NCBI GenBank assembly: GCA_013002625.1 | Contig: JABDJE010000272.1 | Coordinates: forward strand, 1 to 9,720 | DNA: 9,720 bases | Direction of reading: 5' to 3' | Origin: Saprospiraceae bacterium | Lineage (GTDB): Bacteria > Bacteroidota > Bacteroidia > Chitinophagales > Saprospiraceae | Part shown: positions 1 to 7,168 of the stretch, piece by piece | Numbering within the stretch: position 1 is the stretch's first letter | Layout of the letters: every line of letters begins with the position of its first letter | Made by a program: the position numbers and the translations under genes | Notes under the pieces: generated by a model | The model's input: the letters and a program-made list of their open reading frames with translations, nothing else | Databases searched by the model: none | What the model was told of the DNA's origin: nothing

Positions 1-141
1 ATAGTGCGCAGGTCATATATAACAAATTATTAGATATATAATTATCTTGTTTTACAGTTAGAATAGCTAAATTTGTACATTCAGTTAGTTCCAAAACCCT
101 TTCCATTTTTAAGACCTCAAAAAGTAATTTTAAGGAATCGA
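1..141 (+). other. Noncoding AT-rich leader upstream of the operon
   Basis: This stretch holds the promoter at 47-75 and the presumed 5' untranslated region. Two TATATA runs at about 16-21 and 34-39 could pair weakly, but without G-C pairs this is not convincing. I see no end of an upstream gene, no terminator and no riboswitch-like structure. A purine-rich AAGGA at 132-136, five bases before the ATG at 142, is the likely ribosome binding site of the first gene. Confidence 0.5.
47..75 (+). promoter_or_regulatory. Bacteroidota-type promoter (TTG, 18 nt, TAAATTTG)
   Basis: TTG at 47-49 is followed after 18 nt by TAAATTTG at 68-75. This matches the Bacteroidota primary sigma factor consensus (TTG or TTTG near -33, then TAnnTTTG near -7) in every fixed base. 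Transcription would start around 80-84 and leave an untranslated leader of about 60 nt before the ATG at 142. The TTG at 73-75 that could be read as a start codon is part of the -7 box, so it cannot be on the transcript made from this promoter. It is the only well-formed promoter I found, and it sits just before the first gene of the run. The identification is by consensus only. Confidence 0.6.
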
Positions 142-939
142 ATGTTGAATTCAATATTACGGCCGTTTGTATCATATCTACCTCAGAATAATAGATTTCA
201 GAGGATATGGAAATTAGCGCAAGTTGATTATAAAAAGAGGTTTTATAATAGCAACTGGGGGGTTATTTGGGCTTTATTTAATCCACTTGCCAGGCTGCTA
301 ATTTATTTCATTGTATTTCAGTATTTAATACCTCAAAGTATTGACAACTATGCCTTGTATTTATTTTCGGGATTACTGATATGGATGTTCTTTACAGAAT
401 CTACAAAGAGGGCCTTTCGTGTTCTGATCACAAAAAAGTATTTAATATCGAGTATCCGATTCAACTGGATTGATTTATATCTGGCATCAACTTTAAGCGT
501 ATTTTGGGGTTTTCTTTTCAATTTTCTGGCGTATTTTTTACTATCGATTGTACTCCAGGTGGATATAACATTGAACTATCTTTATTTTCCCATTTACCTT
601 TTTAATATCATCATCCTTTGTCTTGGTTTTTCAATATTACTCGCGACGATCTACATTTATTTTGTTGATATAATTCATATTTGGGACCTTGTGTTATTAA
701 CTGGTTTTTGGACAGCGCCAATCTTATTCAGAGGAGAAGTTATTTCAGAAAAGTTTGGCTACCTGGATTACATTCATCCTTTTACCGGTATCATCAATAA
801 TGTAAGGAACTCCATATTATTTGACACTGCACCTAATTGGTTCTTTTTCTTCTACAATTTATTGTACGGATTTGTTGTATTGATATTAGCGGTCTTTTTG
901 TTTAAAAAGTTTTCAAAGTCATTTTTAGAAAGAATATAA
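142..939 (+). CDS. wzm: Polysaccharide ABC exporter, permease subunit (Wzm/TagG type)
   Basis: This is an inner-membrane permease of the ABC-2 family that moves a lipid-linked polysaccharide across the cytoplasmic membrane with the ATPase encoded next to it. From the ATG at 142 it has 265 residues, the usual length for Wzm. An amphipathic segment (QVDYKKRFYNS) precedes the conserved GVIWALFNPL entry into the first helix. About six membrane spans follow, near residues 40-59, 70-84, 115-137, 147-171, 183-196 and 232-254. The YFVDIIHIW stretch followed by WTAPILF is characteristic of polysaccharide exporters of this family. The reading frame is open back to a TTG at 73, but that codon lies in the promoter -7 box. 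The ATG at 142 has AAGGA five bases upstream, so I chose it. The gene ends 9 nt before the ATPase start. Whether the cargo is O-antigen, capsule or exopolysaccharide cannot be told. Confidence 0.9.
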   Translation: MLNSILRPFVSYLPQNNRFQRIWKLAQVDYKKRFYNSNWGVIWALFNPLARLLIYFIVFQYLIPQSIDNYALYLFSGLLIWMFFTESTKRAFRVLITKKYLISSIRFNWIDLYLASTLSVFWGFLFNFLAYFLLSIVLQVDITLNYLYFPIYLFNIIILCLGFSILLATIYIYFVDIIHIWDLVLLTGFWTAPILFRGEVISEKFGYLDYIHPFTGIINNVRNSILFDTAPNWFFFFYNLLYGFVVLILAVFLFKKFSKSFLERI

Positions 940-948
940 AATTTGTAT

Positions 949-1686
949 ATGGGAACAGTCGTTAATGTCAAAAATCTTTCTAAATCATTTTACATCAATC
1001 AGCCTAGAAAAAATCTGAATGGTCTACGGAAGTTTTTCCCTCCTAAAAAGCAAAAAATTCTGGCTTTAGAAAACATAAACTTTAGCGTCGAAGAAGGCCA
1101 AATTTTGGGAATCATTGGGAAGAACGGTTCTGGCAAGTCCACATTGCTCAATATTCTAATCGGCGCAATGAAGCCAGATCTTGGAAGTACCCTTGAAATC
1201 AATGGTAAAATGATAAAATTGTCCTTGGGAATGGGATTTGATTTAAATTTGTCGGCTAGAGACAATATTTACATAAATGGTACAATATTGGGATTAAGTT
1301 TTGAAGAGATAGGAAGAAAATTTAAGGAGATTGTGACCTTTGCTGAAATAGGACAATTTATAGACGTTCCCATTAAAAGATATTCCAAAGGAATGCGAGC
1401 GAGATTAGGTTTTTCTATTGCTGTTCATTCGGACTCTGACATCTATTTATTTGATGAATTTTTCGGAGGAATCGGCGATGAACTTTTCAAGCATAAAAGC
1501 AATCAGATATTTGAAAAAACATTCTTAAATAATCGAACTATAATCATGGTAAGCCATAGATTAGGCTTTGTCAACAAGTTTTGTGATAAAGCATTGCTTA
1601 TTATGGATGGCAAACAAATGGATTACGGTGACCCGAAAGAGGTCATAAGAAATTATAAAGCACTATTAGAAACAGAAATTAAATGA
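949..1686 (+). CDS. wzt: Polysaccharide ABC exporter, ATPase subunit (short Wzt/KpsT type)
   Basis: This cytoplasmic ATPase drives the permease encoded just upstream. From the ATG at 949 it has 245 residues. Walker A is GKNGSGKST at residues 57-65. The Q-loop region carries the Wzt-like GMGFDLNLSARDNIY stretch. The signature is the family variant YSKGM at 145-149. Walker B is YLFDEFF with the D-E pair at 169-170, and the switch histidine is in VSHR at 203. All catalytic elements look intact. The protein stops right after the nucleotide-binding domain. Many O-antigen Wzt proteins continue for about 150-200 residues with a carbohydrate-binding domain that recognises the finished chain; here it is absent. 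A TTG at 943 is in frame, but the ATG at 949 is preferred. The stop overlaps the gmd start in an ATGA, which indicates translational coupling. Confidence 0.93.
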   Translation: MGTVVNVKNLSKSFYINQPRKNLNGLRKFFPPKKQKILALENINFSVEEGQILGIIGKNGSGKSTLLNILIGAMKPDLGSTLEINGKMIKLSLGMGFDLNLSARDNIYINGTILGLSFEEIGRKFKEIVTFAEIGQFIDVPIKRYSKGMRARLGFSIAVHSDSDIYLFDEFFGGIGDELFKHKSNQIFEKTFLNNRTIIMVSHRLGFVNKFCDKALLIMDGKQMDYGDPKEVIRNYKALLETEIK

Positions 1687-2798
1687 AAGTTGCACTGATT
1701 ACAGGCGTTACTGGTCAAGACGGATCATATTTAGCCGAATCTTTATTAGATAAAGGGTATATAGTACATGGTATTAAAAGAAGAAGTTCTTCCTTCAATA
1801 CAGGAAGAATTGACCACTTATATCAAGACCCGCATTCAGAAGACAGGAAATTCATCCTGCATTATGGAGATTTAACGGACTCCACCAATATTATTCGAAT
1901 TATTCAGGAAGTTCAACCTGATGAAATATATAACCTTGGTGCTCAGTCTCATGTGAAAGTTAGTTTTGAAACACCTGAATACACTGCCAATTCAGATGCA
2001 TTGGGTGCGTTAAGAATTCTTGAAGCCATCCGATTATTGGGATTGGAAAAGAAAACAAGGTTTTATCAAGCTTCAACTTCAGAATTGTATGGTTTAGTAC
2101 AAGAGGTGCCACAATCTGAAACCACCCCATTCTATCCACGTTCTCCTTATGCTGCTGCAAAATTGTATGCTTATTGGATCACGATCAATTATAGAGAAGC
2201 TTATGGCATTTACGCGTGCAACGGTATTCTATTTAACCATGAAAGCCCGTTGCGAGGAGAAACCTTCGTGACAAGAAAGATTACAAGAGCTGCTTCTAAA
2301 ATATCCCTGGGATTACAGGATAAATTATATCTGGGCAACCTGAATGCTAAACGAGATTGGGGACACGCCAAAGATTATGTAGAAGCCATGTGGTTGATGT
2401 TACAACAGGATATTCCTGAGGACTTTGTCATAGCCACAGGTGAAACAACCACTGTTAGGGATTTTGTTAAACTCTCTTTCGAAGAGTTGGGTATAGGCAT
2501 TGAATTCAAAGGTGAAGGTATTGATGAGGTTGGAATTGTATCTTCAGTAGATAATGAAGACACGGACCTTAAGCCAGGTATGCAAATCATAGAAGTTGAT
2601 CCAGCTTATTTCAGACCAACTGAAGTTGAATTACTCATTGGTGATGCGTCTAAAGCTTCTGAAAAATTAGGTTGGAAATCCAAACATAGTCTCAAAGACC
2701 TTATCAAGGATATGATAGATAGCGATCTTGAGCTCATGAAACAAAACCAATTCCTGAAAAAATCCGGGTATAAGATTATTACCCAGTTAGACGAGTAA
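1683..2798 (+). CDS. gmd: GDP-mannose 4,6-dehydratase
   Basis: This enzyme converts GDP-D-mannose to GDP-4-keto-6-deoxy-D-mannose, the first step towards GDP-L-fucose and related 6-deoxy sugars. It is a cytosolic short-chain dehydrogenase/reductase of extended type. The 371-residue length is normal for the family. The NADP-binding glycine motif GVTGQDG is at residues 8-14, followed by the RRSSSFNT segment. The catalytic residues fall at T132, E134, Y156 and K160, the same numbers as in the E. coli enzyme, inside STSELYG and SPYAAAK. The substrate-binding stretches FNHESP, RGETFVTRK, RDWGHAKDY and YFRPTEVE are all present. The start codon overlaps the wzt stop by 4 nt, and the stop abuts the fcl start directly (TAAATG). 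Its partner fcl is next, so the product is most probably GDP-L-fucose. No mannose-supplying gene lies in the window. Confidence 0.98.
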   Translation: MKVALITGVTGQDGSYLAESLLDKGYIVHGIKRRSSSFNTGRIDHLYQDPHSEDRKFILHYGDLTDSTNIIRIIQEVQPDEIYNLGAQSHVKVSFETPEYTANSDALGALRILEAIRLLGLEKKTRFYQASTSELYGLVQEVPQSETTPFYPRSPYAAAKLYAYWITINYREAYGIYACNGILFNHESPLRGETFVTRKITRAASKISLGLQDKLYLGNLNAKRDWGHAKDYVEAMWLMLQQDIPEDFVIATGETTTVRDFVKLSFEELGIGIEFKGEGIDEVGIVSSVDNEDTDLKPGMQIIEVDPAYFRPTEVELLIGDASKASEKLGWKSKHSLKDLIKDMIDSDLELMKQNQFLKKSGYKIITQLDE

Positions 2799-3731
2799 AT
2801 GGAAAAGAAGGATAAAATATATGTTGCAGGACACCGAGGAATGGTTGGCTCTGCAATAAAAAGAAAGTTGGAACAGGAAGGTTTCAACAATTTACTGGTT
2901 GCTACATCCTCTGAGTTGGATCTTAGGAATCAAGCTGCTGTACAAAGTTTTTTCAAAGAAGAGCAACCAAATTTTGTTTTTCTTGCTGCAGCTCATGTAG
3001 GTGGAATTCATGCTAATAATGTATATCGGGCTGAATTTATATATGACAATCTGATGATTCAAAATAACGTTATTCATGCTGCACATGTCAATGACGTAAA
3101 TAAGCTTATGTTTCTTGGTTCATCATGCATCTACCCCAAGTATGCAAAGCAACCAATGGATGAAGATCAACTGCTTACTGGAATTTTAGAGCCAACGAAT
3201 GAGCCTTATGCTATTGCAAAAATAGCTGGAATAAAAATGTGTGAAGCTTACAGATCTCAGTATAACAGAAATTACATCTCTGTAATGCCTACAAATTTAT
3301 ATGGGCCTAATGACAATTACGACCTTCAGAACTCACACGTTCTTCCTGCTTTATTACGAAAATTTCACACAGCAAAAAAGAACGGAGATCCTACAGTCAC
3401 AATGTGGGGAACCGGTGAAGTCAAGAGAGAGTTTCTACATGTTGATGACTTAGCAGAAGCCTGCTTTTTCCTCATGCAAAATTATGATGGTGAAGAATTT
3501 TTAAATATTGGTACGGGTACAGACGTAACAATAAAAGAACTCGCATTACTTATTAAAAAAATTGTAGGTTATGAGGGTGAAATCGTTCACGACCTTACAA
3601 AACCAGACGGTACCCCAAGAAAATTATTGGATGTTAAAAAATTAAATGGCTTAGGCTGGAAAGCGAAGATTGATCTTGAAGAAGGCATTGAATCTGTATA
3701 TGGAAATTTAAATCAGTATGATTGGTTTTAA
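2799..3731 (+). CDS. fcl: GDP-L-fucose synthase
   Basis: This enzyme epimerises GDP-4-keto-6-deoxy-D-mannose at C3 and C5, then reduces C4 with NADPH, to give GDP-L-fucose. It has 310 residues, normal for the family (also called WcaG). The nucleotide-binding motif is AGHRGMVGSA near residues 10-19. The catalytic set is complete and sits one position after the E. coli numbering: S108, C110, Y137, K141 and H180, within LGSSCIYP, EPYAIAK and NSHVLPALL. VMPTNLYGP is also typical. The start follows the gmd stop with no spacer, and the last 14 nt overlap the longest version of the next gene. Having gmd and fcl as a coupled pair inside a polysaccharide operon strongly suggests that L-fucose is a building block of the exported glycan, although the fucosyltransferase itself cannot be named. 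Confidence 0.98.
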   Translation: MEKKDKIYVAGHRGMVGSAIKRKLEQEGFNNLLVATSSELDLRNQAAVQSFFKEEQPNFVFLAAAHVGGIHANNVYRAEFIYDNLMIQNNVIHAAHVNDVNKLMFLGSSCIYPKYAKQPMDEDQLLTGILEPTNEPYAIAKIAGIKMCEAYRSQYNRNYISVMPTNLYGPNDNYDLQNSHVLPALLRKFHTAKKNGDPTVTMWGTGEVKREFLHVDDLAEACFFLMQNYDGEEFLNIGTGTDVTIKELALLIKKIVGYEGEIVHDLTKPDGTPRKLLDVKKLNGLGWKAKIDLEEGIESVYGNLNQYDWF

Positions 3732-4167
3732 ACAAAATGAAATGAAGACTAAAGATTTAAATAATGAGAAGTTGGAACAACTTAGTCCTGATCAATTGAT
3801 TGATATTGTTCTCCAGAAAGAATTGAAGATTCAAGAACAGCATTCAAAGATTAAGAAACTCACAAAAGAATTAAATCTAACAGGCAACAATTCAGAGAAT
3901 ACTGAGGCAACTTTGAATTCCCTTAAAGAACTGGTGGAAAAGCAAAATATGAGTATAAAAGAGAAATGGGAACAACTCAATGCCAACTCAAAAGTTTTAC
4001 AACAACTTCACAACGACCTTCTCGCAAAAGAAGAAGTAATCAATAATTTATCAGAAAATCAAAAAGCAATTTCTAATTCATTATCGTGGAAAATTGGTTG
4101 GCGGACTACACGCGTCATGTATTTCTTTTTAAAATGGATCCCAGGAATGAAAGATCGTCTAAAGTAG
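3718..4167 (+). CDS. Small coiled-coil protein with aromatic amphipathic tail, unknown function
   Basis: I do not recognise a named family. The 149-residue protein is strongly charged and rich in K, E, N and Q. Residues of about 25-55 and 65-118 have heptad-like hydrophobic spacing that suggests two coiled-coil helices separated by a polar NNSENTE linker. Cysteine is absent. The last 30 residues change character: SLSWKIGWR, then MYFFLKWIPGMK, a basic aromatic stretch that could lie on a membrane. Similar 'S-SWK' tails after coiled coils occur in some glycosyltransferase-associated proteins of O-antigen loci. In E. coli O9a, the coiled coil of WbdD anchors the polymerase and sets chain length. 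A comparable scaffold or ruler role is my inference. The ATG at 3718 overlaps fcl by 14 nt. An alternative ATG at 3742 gives 141 residues; neither has a clear ribosome binding site. Confidence 0.75.
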   Translation: MIGFKQNEMKTKDLNNEKLEQLSPDQLIDIVLQKELKIQEQHSKIKKLTKELNLTGNNSENTEATLNSLKELVEKQNMSIKEKWEQLNANSKVLQQLHNDLLAKEEVINNLSENQKAISNSLSWKIGWRTTRVMYFFLKWIPGMKDRLK

Positions 4168-4173
4168 AATTAC

Positions 4174-6234
4174 ATGGATACGCTAGTCATTTTTACAGAT
4201 AAATATAATTGGAAAAGATTCCAACCTAAGCTATTCAGGGCTTTTGATACATTGGCGATACATCCTGATTTTCAGGAAATAAATAAAATAAAATGGTATC
4301 CGGAATATATTAACCTTATCGACTACTCCAAGTCCATTCCATTTCGACTACTGGAATGGAAATCCAAAAAAGGACTCATTTCCAAGATTATTGTAAATGA
4401 GAAAAATGATGCTTTTGACGCAGAATTTGAGCATAAATACATCCATTTCCGAGACCAGTTTTTTCTTAACTCTGAGATTAACCCTACGGATCATATTCAA
4501 TCAGATTTTTTCAAGACCAGCTTTTTAACTGATTTTGCCCAACTATCATTTTCAATCAGATATGGATGCTATCTTGGATATAAACGCATAATTCTCAAAG
4601 GCGTTGAAAAAGAGCATGTAGGTGAAGTAGTTAAAACATTAAGGGATGTAAAGTCCGTGAACCCTAATATTGAAATTTATAATGGAGACTTTAAGTCTAT
4701 TGATGATTTCAATGGTATTGTCGAATACATCAACCTTGATCAAAAGAAAAAGCGTAAAATCTTAAATGCGATTGCAGTTCCTACTATAGAAAAAGAACTG
4801 CCACTCGTAATCGATAATTTCAAACTTTGGGATAAACCGGAAAATTATCCCATGATTAATATTCCAAAAAGCCCGAATGTCGACTTGGTATTTATTTATG
4901 GGCAACAAAGGAATCAAGAAATAGAAGATAAGATATATGAAGCATTTTTGAATACCACTTATGTCAAACATTGTTTCAGAAACCTTAGATTCAAATACGC
5001 TGAACTCAGCGATGAGGATAATATTTATTCCCAGGATTATATAAATGATCCATTGTCTGTATTATTTCAAAAATCGCCAAAAGGAGGTTATAAAGTTGGT
5101 CCTAACAATGTATTCTATTTCATGATCAAAACCCTGAAGGAATATGATTATATATTCCAAATGGAAACAGATTGTATCGTTGTAAAGAAAAACTGGTTGT
5201 GGCAGTTACAGAATATAGTTCAAAGTATGCCACATGATTTCTGGTTAATGGGTAGTATATACAGAGGTCTTTCTGAACTAGATCCAGTGTTCAAGAACCA
5301 TATCAACGGTAACGCTATATATGCCACTGGTGATGATTCCTTTCAAGAATTCATGGACGAACAGTTCATTCCGTACATGGACTCATATATCAAGAACAAA
5401 GATCCTAGAATTGCTTTTGATATTGGATTTCAGATATACTTAAATGATCCTGATAACTGGCCTTTCGTCCAAACTCATATTCATAAGTTTAACTATACTG
5501 AATATGTACAAAACCTTGCAGGACATCCAAAATTTACAGGCGGAGACAGACACAACATTCATATAATTCGAGACTTATATCCTGACACATACCTTGTACA
5601 TGGTAAACTCGTAAGGACTGATTTACCAAAAATTAAATTAAGTCAAAATACAAATTCAATTTCTAAATCAACTCAAGAAATTGAAAACCAACTTAAGGTT
5701 GAGGGAAATACTAGGTTTCAGGAAAATGAGAACAAAATTTCTGAGGTCATCAATAACGAAGATCACTTATTGCTCAGCATTAAGTTGGATTTTGAAAACT
5801 TCAGTAAAAACAAAGAACATAATATTATCGACTTTAAATTTTTAAAACTGATTCTATTAGATGATTATTTATGTTTGTCCATCGACCGAGAAGAAGAGAC
5901 TGATATCGTAAAGCTGTGTCCATTTGAACGACAAGTTTTACTTCAAATGGAGATAAATAAAAACAAGAAAACACTACTCTTATATATTAACGGGCTTTTG
6001 AATCACGTTGACATTATTAACCGCTTCAAGTGCAAAGGCATTTATCTTGGTGATTATGATAATGACAAAAGTTGGAGCGGCAACTTTACAACATTTAACG
6101 TTTTAACAGGAGAATTCTCCCTCAAAGAACAATATACATCTGATTCACAAGTCCTAACTGATACTGATGAATGTATCGACTTTTTGGGAAATCAAAACGA
6201 ATATTTTATTGAAAAATCATTAATTAATAATTGA
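4174..6234 (+). CDS. Large glycosyltransferase-like protein with C-terminal lectin-like (LamG-like) domain
   Basis: The 686-residue protein appears to have three parts. Residues 1-200 include FLTDFAQLSFSIRYGCYLGYKRI near 117-139, a helix-turn pattern reminiscent of DUF115/CstI-like sialyltransferase folds; this is a weak match. Residues 235-485 look like a GT-A glycosyltransferase: VDLVFIYG opens the fold, METDC (330-334) is in the place of the metal-binding DxD, and HINGNAIYATGD (376-387), DPRIAFD (410-416) and LVHGKL (474-479) are further conserved-looking blocks. A polar linker covers 487-530. Residues 531-650 are strand-rich, with LLLYINGLL at 601-609, IYLGD at 623-627 and WSGNF at 634-638, a pattern typical of concanavalin-like LamG domains. 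There is no signal peptide, so the protein should be cytoplasmic. Donor and acceptor are unknown. It follows the coiled-coil gene by 6 nt and ends 1 nt before the lipoprotein gene. Confidence 0.75.
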   Translation: MDTLVIFTDKYNWKRFQPKLFRAFDTLAIHPDFQEINKIKWYPEYINLIDYSKSIPFRLLEWKSKKGLISKIIVNEKNDAFDAEFEHKYIHFRDQFFLNSEINPTDHIQSDFFKTSFLTDFAQLSFSIRYGCYLGYKRIILKGVEKEHVGEVVKTLRDVKSVNPNIEIYNGDFKSIDDFNGIVEYINLDQKKKRKILNAIAVPTIEKELPLVIDNFKLWDKPENYPMINIPKSPNVDLVFIYGQQRNQEIEDKIYEAFLNTTYVKHCFRNLRFKYAELSDEDNIYSQDYINDPLSVLFQKSPKGGYKVGPNNVFYFMIKTLKEYDYIFQMETDCIVVKKNWLWQLQNIVQSMPHDFWLMGSIYRGLSELDPVFKNHINGNAIYATGDDSFQEFMDEQFIPYMDSYIKNKDPRIAFDIGFQIYLNDPDNWPFVQTHIHKFNYTEYVQNLAGHPKFTGGDRHNIHIIRDLYPDTYLVHGKLVRTDLPKIKLSQNTNSISKSTQEIENQLKVEGNTRFQENENKISEVINNEDHLLLSIKLDFENFSKNKEHNIIDFKFLKLILLDDYLCLSIDREEETDIVKLCPFERQVLLQMEINKNKKTLLLYINGLLNHVDIINRFKCKGIYLGDYDNDKSWSGNFTTFNVLTGEFSLKEQYTSDSQVLTDTDECIDFLGNQNEYFIEKSLINN

Positions 6235-6235
6235 C

Positions 6236-7153
6236 ATGAAACTTAATCTTGCAAAATCTACTTTTAAATTTTTATCTCTTATTATGCTAATAGCTCTTGT
6301 AGCAGGCTGTAGCGGAGAGAAAGCAGGTACCCCTGTAGATACTAAAAAAGAAAATAAATCACAGAACAATAATGCTGCAAATACCCCGAAACTGTTCGTA
6401 ATTCAAAATAAGGAAAAGTCAGTTATGCGATCCATGACTGGGGTAACTTCAATCGTAGCAGATAATCAAGGTCAACTTTTTGCACAAAAAGGCAAGGGCG
6501 CACTATATACTCTAAAAAATAAAAAATGGGAAGCCGTTAACAAGAAGGTGAATGCATTGTATGGAACACCAACTGGCTTGTACTACACCAGAAGTACGAA
6601 AAAAAATAACAACGTATTGTTTAGGTACAGCGGTAGTGAAAAAGCTATCCCATCAAAAGATATTATTGATGTTGCAAGTTCTCGATCTCAAACCTATGTG
6701 TTAAGAGCAAAGGAAGGTAAGACAACTGTTCTCGCTTTGAACAACGATAAATTAAGCTCGTTTGGGGGTGGCCAGATAAAAGATATTGAGGTAGTCGGTA
6801 ATACTTTACTGGCTGTCAAAAATAATGGAAGCTTATTTAGCGCCAACAATGGCAATTGGAATTCAATGAAAACCAATAATGTTATAGCAGTGGATGGTTA
6901 TGGCAGCACTACTGTTGCGCTCAGGAAATTGAAGTCCGGAAAAACGAAAGCATTTTTATACAACAACAATAAATGGAGTGCATTGCCTGGTCAAGACATT
7001 ATCGATATTGCTGTTGATGCTTCAGGTATAATTTACTGTCTAAGAAAAGATAAGAAAGTTTTCTACGTTGAAAACGATAAGTTGAAAGGTATTGGAATCA
7101 ATGGAGTTAGTAATTTAAACTCCACGCCTAGAGGAAAGGTATTAGCATATTAA
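6236..7153 (+). CDS. Lipoprotein with tectonin-like beta-propeller
   Basis: The N-terminus is a lipoprotein signal: KLNLAK, a hydrophobic core at residues 12-22, then lipobox VAGC with the acylated cysteine at 25. A polar, Asn/Lys-rich linker runs to about residue 50. The rest (52-305) is made of about 37-residue beta repeats, each with the pattern 'D-(h)-h-x-h-(gap)-LY/LF-(gap)-x-K-W-x-x-h-x-G'. Trp or its replacement sits near 98, 135, 173, 208, 247 and 283. This resembles tectonin propeller repeats. Six full units plus a last unit shared between the two ends would close a seven-bladed ring. No catalytic motif is visible. The residues after the cysteine (SGEKA) do not clearly match a surface-export signal, so outer-membrane side is undecided. 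The same repeat type is fused to the sulfotransferase encoded next. A glycan-binding or assembly role is inferred. Confidence 0.82.
   Translation: MKLNLAKSTFKFLSLIMLIALVAGCSGEKAGTPVDTKKENKSQNNNAANTPKLFVIQNKEKSVMRSMTGVTSIVADNQGQLFAQKGKGALYTLKNKKWEAVNKKVNALYGTPTGLYYTRSTKKNNNVLFRYSGSEKAIPSKDIIDVASSRSQTYVLRAKEGKTTVLALNNDKLSSFGGGQIKDIEVVGNTLLAVKNNGSLFSANNGNWNSMKTNNVIAVDGYGSTTVALRKLKSGKTKAFLYNNNKWSALPGQDIIDIAVDASGIIYCLRKDKKVFYVENDKLKGIGINGVSNLNSTPRGKVLAY
6389..7150 (+). repeat. Propeller repeats in the lipoprotein (about 37 residues each)
   Basis: The encoded protein repeats units starting near residues 70, 104, 142, 180, 215 and 254, for example IIDVASS, IKDIEVV, VIAVDGY and IIDIAVD as first strands, and KKWEAV, GNWNSM and NKWSALPG as last strands. 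The final VSNLNSTPRGKVLAY and the opening KLFVIQNKEKSVM would together form the closing blade. The DNA copies have diverged, so this is an old protein repeat and not a recent tandem duplication. Confidence 0.65.
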
Positions 7154-7168
7154 TTATTGGTGACAAAG

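Noticed and set aside
935..945. TATAAAATTTG as a second Bacteroidota -7 box before the ATPase gene
   Set aside because: The spacing inside the box is one base too long (TA, three bases, TTTG), and a start so close to the ATG at 949 would leave no leader. The gene follows its partner by 9 nt and needs no promoter.
2251..2280. Leu instead of Arg in the SPxRGETFVTRK segment of Gmd as a possible loss of function
   Set aside because: The neighbouring conserved Arg and all four catalytic residues are intact, and variation at this position is plausible within the family, so I do not treat it as a defect.
2375..2890. Two minus-strand open frames opposite the ends of gmd and fcl
   Set aside because: They are antisense to two clearly coding, conserved enzyme genes and show no domain features; their composition is what reverse reading of AT-rich coding DNA gives.
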